Assembly (NCBI GenBank): GCA_019638615.1
Contig: JAHBTL010000019.1
Location: forward strand, 1 to 64,000
Source: Chitinophagaceae bacterium
GTDB taxonomy: Bacteria > Bacteroidota > Bacteroidia > Chitinophagales > Chitinophagaceae
Length of the DNA: 64,000 nucleotides
Reading direction: 5' to 3'
In this document: one piece after another, positions 59,712 through 64,000 of the stretch
How positions within the stretch are numbered: position 1 is the stretch's first letter
Layout: the number at the start of each line of letters is the position of its first letter
Notes under the pieces: model-generated
Told to the model about the DNA's origin: nothing
Seen by the model: only the letters and a program-made list of their open reading frames with translations
Database searches by the model: none
Position numbers and translations under genes: made by a program

Positions 59712-61190
59712 ATGATATTAAACAAAACAAACCTTGGTTCAATAGCGGATACATTTGTTTCGAAGCCTCCGCAGGCTGTATTTGACCTGCCTGAAAAAGT
59801 ATTACAATTTGGCACCGGCGTATTGTTGCGCGGGCTTCCGGATTACTTCATCGACAAAGCAAACCGGAAAGGAATTTTCAATGGAAGGATTGTGGTGATT
59901 AAGTCAACCGATACCGGGGGGGCGGACGCTTTTGAAGAGCAGGATGGATTGTATACTCTTTGTGTGCGCGGTATCAGCCAGGGCGCTAAAGTGGAGGAAA
60001 ATAGTATATGCGCTGCCATCAGCCGCGTACTATCGGCAAAAAAAGAGTGGAATGCCGTTCTTGCCTGTGCAGGAAATCCTGAAATGCAGATTATTATTTC
60101 TAACACAACCGAAGTAGGGATACAATATGTGGAAGAAACGATAGATCAGCAGCCACCGGTTTCATTTCCGGCTAAATTGCTTGCTTTTTTATATGCCCGT
60201 TACCAGGCGCGCGGAGGAAATAATACAGGTATGATTATTATTCCTACCGAGCTGATTGTGGGCAATGGTGATAAATTGCGTGAAATAGTATTGAAGTTGG
60301 CCGCATACAACCGGATGGATGAAACATTTGTACAGTGGCTGAAAGCCGAAAACAGGTTCTGTAATTCGCTTGTAGACAGGATCGTACCAGGCAAGCCGGA
60401 AGAAGCGCTGCAGCAGCAGATCAGGCAGCAAACGGCTTATGAAGACAACCTGCTTATCATGAGCGAAGTATACCGGCTATGGGCCATTGAAGGCGATGCC
60501 AAAGTAAAAGAAGCATTGTCTTTTGCGCAGGCCGATGATGGTGTAATCATTGCCCCTGATATCGAAAAATACAGGGAGCTTAAGCTGCGCCTGCTCAACG
60601 GAACCCATACGCTAAGCTGCGGGCTGGCATTTCTTTCGGGGTTTACTACCGTGAAGGAAGCAATGGCAGATAAAGCATTCGGACAGTTTGTGGAGGCTTT
60701 GATGCTGCAAAATATTGCACCCGCCATCCCCGGAAAAGTTTCCGGCGAAGAAGCGGAGGCATTTGGTCGGCAGGTGCTCGACAGGTTCCGTAATCCTTAT
60801 ATCAATCACCAGTGGATCAGTATTACAATGCAATACACTTCTAAAATGAAGATGCGCGTAATACCGGTGCTGTTAAAATATTTCAAAGACCAGGGAACGA
60901 TACCTCAGTACATGGCAACAGGTTTTGCTGCGTATCTATTATTTATGAAAGCCGTTGAAAAAAATGACGATAAATATTCGGGTGTTTATAATAGTAAGCC
61001 CTATCCCATCAACGATGATAAAGCAGGATGTTTTTATGAACTTTGGAAGAAATATGAAGCAAACGAATTGGTAATGCAGGTACTGAGCGATACAGGTCTG
61101 TGGGAAACGGATCTTACGGCATTGCCCGGTTTCGGAAAAACCGTGCAGGATCAGTTGAACAGGCTGGCCAGTGCAACACTGCCGAAGTGA
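59712..61190 (+). CDS. uxaB: Tagaturonate reductase (altronate oxidoreductase)
   Basis: NADH-dependent enzyme of the polyol (mannitol) dehydrogenase family that interconverts tagaturonate and altronate in galacturonate breakdown. Start ATG 59712 (MILNKTNLGS) is chosen over a TTG at 59700. Visible: VLQFGTGVLLRGLPDYFID for the nucleotide, VIKSTDTGGADAFEEQDGLYTL, RFCNSLVDRIVPGKP, and the metal/active-site type stretch LRLLNGTHTLSCGLAFL. The 492 residues fit UxaB, although a mannonate or mannitol enzyme of the same family cannot be fully excluded. No other uronate genes are adjacent. Confidence 0.85.
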   Translation: MILNKTNLGSIADTFVSKPPQAVFDLPEKVLQFGTGVLLRGLPDYFIDKANRKGIFNGRIVVIKSTDTGGADAFEEQDGLYTLCVRGISQGAKVEENSICAAISRVLSAKKEWNAVLACAGNPEMQIIISNTTEVGIQYVEETIDQQPPVSFPAKLLAFLYARYQARGGNNTGMIIIPTELIVGNGDKLREIVLKLAAYNRMDETFVQWLKAENRFCNSLVDRIVPGKPEEALQQQIRQQTAYEDNLLIMSEVYRLWAIEGDAKVKEALSFAQADDGVIIAPDIEKYRELKLRLLNGTHTLSCGLAFLSGFTTVKEAMADKAFGQFVEALMLQNIAPAIPGKVSGEEAEAFGRQVLDRFRNPYINHQWISITMQYTSKMKMRVIPVLLKYFKDQGTIPQYMATGFAAYLLFMKAVEKNDDKYSGVYNSKPYPINDDKAGCFYELWKKYEANELVMQVLSDTGLWETDLTALPGFGKTVQDQLNRLASATLPK

Positions 61191-61324
61191 GTGGAACTGG
61201 GTTTCATCGCTTCACTGTACTATCCAATGTTTGTGCCTACGTAAATGATTAGTTAAATCGCCGCTGTAAAAAGGTGTTAAAGTGCACTATTTCATTTCTT
61301 TGTAAATGATTGTACCGGCGCCGC

Positions 61325-61332
61325 TATCTTTG
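61325..61332 (+). promoter_or_regulatory. Putative promoter of the TonB-dependent receptor
   Basis: TATCTTTG is an exact TAnnTTTG match, with TTTG at 61299-61302 as a possible, slightly distant -33 box. The start codon is 38 bases further on. Confidence 0.5.
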
Positions 61333-61370
61333 CGCCCTTATTTTTTAACCTGCTGAAAGGATATATAACG

Positions 61371-63740
61371 ATGAACAGGATTTTTTTTCAGGCACTTATC
61401 TTTTTTGCCAGTCTGCCCTCTCTTGCAAATGCACAATCCTATGCCTCCCTCTCCGGAACCGTTACCAATAATGATGCCGGGCCGTTGGCCGGGGTTTCTA
61501 TAGCGCTGTTGAATACCGGCAGGGGCACAGTAAGCGATGCAAAAGGTTTTTTTCATCTTGATAAGATCATTCCCGGAAAATATGTTGTACAGGTTTCAGC
61601 GGTAGGCTACGCTTCGGTAAGCAGGGATATACAGCTTGTTGCAGGCGCAGGCAATGAAATTTCCTTTGTGCTGGACGAAGCGGATAACAGGCTGGATGCC
61701 GTAGTGGTAACTGCCCAGAAAAAAGACGAACAATTACAGCAGGTGCCTTTTAGCATCAGTGCGCTTTCTGCCAGGCAGGTAAAAGAATACCGGTTGTGGA
61801 ATGCCAAAGATATCACCGGCATAGTGCCCAATCTCAGCTCTACCAACGGCGGCGACGAAAGAAATGTAACATCTATAAGGGGGATCACTACTACCTCTTA
61901 CGATCCTGCAATAGCTACTTACGTGGATGGTGTAAACCAGTTTACCCTCGATTCTTATTCTTCGCAATTGCTGGATATTGAACGCATAGAAGTGCTAAGG
62001 GGACCGCAGGGCACTTTGTACGGAAGAAATGCAATGGGCGGAGTAATTAATATTATTACAAAACAGCCTTCGGATAAAACAACTGCTTTTGCCGAGCTGA
62101 ATTTTGGAAACTACCATCAGCAGCGTTACGAACTGGGATTTAAAACGCCCCTGGTGAAAAACAAACTTTACTTCGGTGCTGCCGGTATGTATTCAAAACG
62201 TGATGGATATTATACCAATACTTTTAACAATGCTTCTTTCGGCGATCAGAAAATAGCTGCCGGTAATTATTACCTGAAATACAAGCCAGCAGAAAAATGG
62301 ATGATCTCTTTTAACCTGCGTCACCAGGCACATCGTAACAATGGCGCATATCCATTGGTAAACGGTATGGAAGAAGCCTTTGAAAAACCATACGAACTTT
62401 CGCAGAACGCAGTAGGTAAAATGGTGGACAATACAACGTTTGGTTCGCTGGTTGTTAATTATGCGGGTCGTGGTTTTAATTTCAGTTCCCAGACCGCTTA
62501 TCAAACCAATTACAGGTATTATAAAAATCCTATTGACGGCGATTTTTCCCCGGCAGATATTGTAACTATTGGAAATGATTATGGAAAGCGCTGGAACAAA
62601 GTAAAAACCTGGACACAGGAATTCAGGTTCAGCTCACCTGCCGCCTCTGCCAATCGCCTGCAATGGACTGCCGGAACCTACCTTTTTGCAGATGATCGTC
62701 CTAACAGGCAGGCAACGCATTATGGCGAAGATGCAGGATTGTATGGCATTCCTGATATTAATTTTTCTACTATTAATACTACCAAGGGAAAAGGTGCGGG
62801 CATTGCCTTTTATGGGCAGGCAACTTATCGCCTGCTCGAAAAACTTGATCTTACGGCAGGGATCCGCTACGATTACGAAAATAAAAAGTACAATGTATCG
62901 GGTGAATACCAGCAGGACGGAGAAGCGGCCATGATCACACTGCCGGACACATCTGCTACCGTACATTACAATGCCTTTTCTCCCAGGATGGGATTGACCT
63001 GGAGGGTTTCAGATGGCAGCAATGTATATGGCATTTATAGCAGGGGTTTTCGTACAGGAGGGCTTACACAGCTTTCTTCAGATCCTTCCCAGCCTCCGCT
63101 GTACCAGTACGATCCTGAATACAGCAATAATTTTGAAGCCGGTATAAAAAACAGCTTCCTGCAAAACCGGCTCTATCTTAACATCGCCGTATTCTATACC
63201 AATATTACGGGCGTTCAGGTACCCACATTGGTGCTGCCAGACGCTATTACTATTATCCGGAATGCAGGTAAGCTGAATAGTAAAGGTTTTGAAATAGAAG
63301 CCACCGCCATGCCGGTAAAAGGTTTGCAGCTAAACTACAATTTCGGCTACACCAATGCATCGTATGCCAATCTGAAGCTTTCTCAAAACGGGGCTTCGGC
63401 TGATCTGGATGGTAAAAAGCAAATCTATACGCCTGAATTCACTTCTATGTTGTCGACGCAATACAGCTATACCATTCTCCCCAGGCAACAATTGAAGGCG
63501 GTAATCCGGGGTGAATGGGTGTACCTGGGCAGGCAATGTTTCGATCTTAATAATTCAATCAGCCAGTCGCCTTACAGCCTGCTGAATGCCAGAGCGGGGG
63601 CGTCCTTCAGAAATGCCGAGCTGATGTTTTGGGCGAGAAACATCGGAGGAAAAAAATACATTGCCTATGCCTACGATTTTGGGGCAGTGCACCTGGGCGA
63701 TCCTGAAACGCTCGGCATAACATTGGGAGTGAGGATATAA
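61371..63740 (+). CDS. TonB-dependent receptor
   Basis: A 789-residue outer-membrane receptor. It has a signal peptide (to about residue 22), a carboxypeptidase-regulatory-like domain (about 25-105), then a plug with VVVTAQKKDEQLQQVPFSISALS, TSIRGITTTSYDPAIATYVDGV and IERIEVLRGPQGTLYGRNAMGGVINIITKQPS, and a 22-strand barrel ending LGITLGVRI. The plug is close to the siderophore/vitamin-type receptors typified by proteobacterial IroN-like TBDRs rather than to SusC. There is no SusD partner. The ligand cannot be told. Confidence 0.93.
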   Translation: MNRIFFQALIFFASLPSLANAQSYASLSGTVTNNDAGPLAGVSIALLNTGRGTVSDAKGFFHLDKIIPGKYVVQVSAVGYASVSRDIQLVAGAGNEISFVLDEADNRLDAVVVTAQKKDEQLQQVPFSISALSARQVKEYRLWNAKDITGIVPNLSSTNGGDERNVTSIRGITTTSYDPAIATYVDGVNQFTLDSYSSQLLDIERIEVLRGPQGTLYGRNAMGGVINIITKQPSDKTTAFAELNFGNYHQQRYELGFKTPLVKNKLYFGAAGMYSKRDGYYTNTFNNASFGDQKIAAGNYYLKYKPAEKWMISFNLRHQAHRNNGAYPLVNGMEEAFEKPYELSQNAVGKMVDNTTFGSLVVNYAGRGFNFSSQTAYQTNYRYYKNPIDGDFSPADIVTIGNDYGKRWNKVKTWTQEFRFSSPAASANRLQWTAGTYLFADDRPNRQATHYGEDAGLYGIPDINFSTINTTKGKGAGIAFYGQATYRLLEKLDLTAGIRYDYENKKYNVSGEYQQDGEAAMITLPDTSATVHYNAFSPRMGLTWRVSDGSNVYGIYSRGFRTGGLTQLSSDPSQPPLYQYDPEYSNNFEAGIKNSFLQNRLYLNIAVFYTNITGVQVPTLVLPDAITIIRNAGKLNSKGFEIEATAMPVKGLQLNYNFGYTNASYANLKLSQNGASADLDGKKQIYTPEFTSMLSTQYSYTILPRQQLKAVIRGEWVYLGRQCFDLNNSISQSPYSLLNARAGASFRNAELMFWARNIGGKKYIAYAYDFGAVHLGDPETLGITLGVRI

Positions 63741-64000
63741 AAAGCTGCTTTTTTGTTTTTAACAAGCTGTTCTGGCACATACATTTCCGGGAAAAATATT
63801 GCTATCATTTACATACCTTCTTCGGTTTCACTACGAAGAGCTTGTTTTTATATACGCGCATCCTTTTTTGTTATACAATTAAAGATACGGCTGTGAAATG
63901 CCCGTCTGTACCGGATTAGGAGATGAGTCGGCTGGTCTAAGGCTTTTGTGTTAAACAAGGTTAATGAAGATGATTATGGTTCGATAATTGCAATGGCTTT
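63741..64000. other. Right-edge non-coding stretch
   Basis: 260 bases to the window edge with no ORF, tRNA or repeat I can support. A small CTTCG/CGAAG hairpin lies near 63820-63840. A gene may start beyond the edge. Confidence 0.5.

Noticed and set aside
1-64000. tRNA, rRNA, riboswitch or complete insertion sequence
   Set aside because: I read the gaps for cloverleaf ends, CCA tails, rRNA words and transposase DDE patterns and found none; a covariance-model scan would be needed to be certain.

Overview
The window reads as chromosomal DNA of a member of the Bacteroidota, most likely family Chitinophagaceae (inference from gene families, not from a marker gene). The signs are SusC/SusD and other TonB-dependent receptors, ECF sigma/FecR regulation, type IX secretion (T9SS) sorting domains, a PorP/SprF protein beside a PKD-repeat giant, promoters of the TAnnTTTG type, weak Shine-Dalgarno signals, and families such as DUF2339/DUF3999/DUF4286 and DUF5777. 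No rRNA, tRNA, CRISPR array, prophage or complete IS element was seen.

Layout. 0-10 kb: housekeeping genes (xth, a three-gene DUF2339-DUF3999-DUF4286 membrane operon, HU, a 35-residue ribosomal protein THX, pdxH, a large SNF2 ATPase). 10-19 kb: accessory genes on both strands: a YVTN-type beta-propeller, a secreted alpha-glucuronidase-like hydrolase, a MITE-like element with 8-bp target duplication, three tandem paralogous lipoproteins (the third broken by a stop codon), a secreted trypsin-like protease with a T9SS tail, and an orphan Dam methylase. 19-27 kb (minus strand): a minimal T9SS-tail protein, PorP/SprF with its 1444-residue PKD partner, a lipoprotein and an M32 carboxypeptidase. 27-28 kb: a GIY-YIG nuclease bracketed by REP-like repeats. 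28-41 kb: a polysaccharide-utilisation type locus: ECF sigma, FecR, SusC with an STN domain, SusD, a decayed sialate O-acetylesterase gene, a tiny lipoprotein, a Gfo/Idh/MocA oxidoreductase and a DUF5703 glycosidase-like protein. 41-49 kb: ChaN-like, DUF695/RraB, Nif3, zinc-ribbon coiled coil, a broken SMUG2-type DNA glycosylase, recN, a DoxX-like membrane protein and an MBL hydrolase.

49-57 kb is the most intriguing part. A TonB-dependent receptor diverges from an ECF sigma gene. The sigma gene overlaps a gene whose product looks like an anti-sigma factor (cytoplasmic tail plus one membrane helix) fused to an outer-membrane barrel. Five closely packed envelope genes follow: OB-fold, c-type cytochrome lipoprotein, YceI, DUF5777 barrel and Rieske protein. 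I read this as a signal-controlled envelope electron-transfer module of unknown substrate. 57-64 kb: proB-proA, uxaB (tagaturonate reductase) and another TonB-dependent receptor.

Intergenic DNA is rich in repeats of four kinds: REP-like elements with the core GGCGAAGCAATCTC, A+T-rich repetitive blocks around AAACCATAAACC, a cluster of short G+C hairpins, and MITE-like elements. A short palindrome has also entered the recN reading frame. Four genes are visibly decayed: the third lipoprotein, the acetylesterase, the glycosylase fragment, and possibly the tiny lipoprotein at 36.9 kb.
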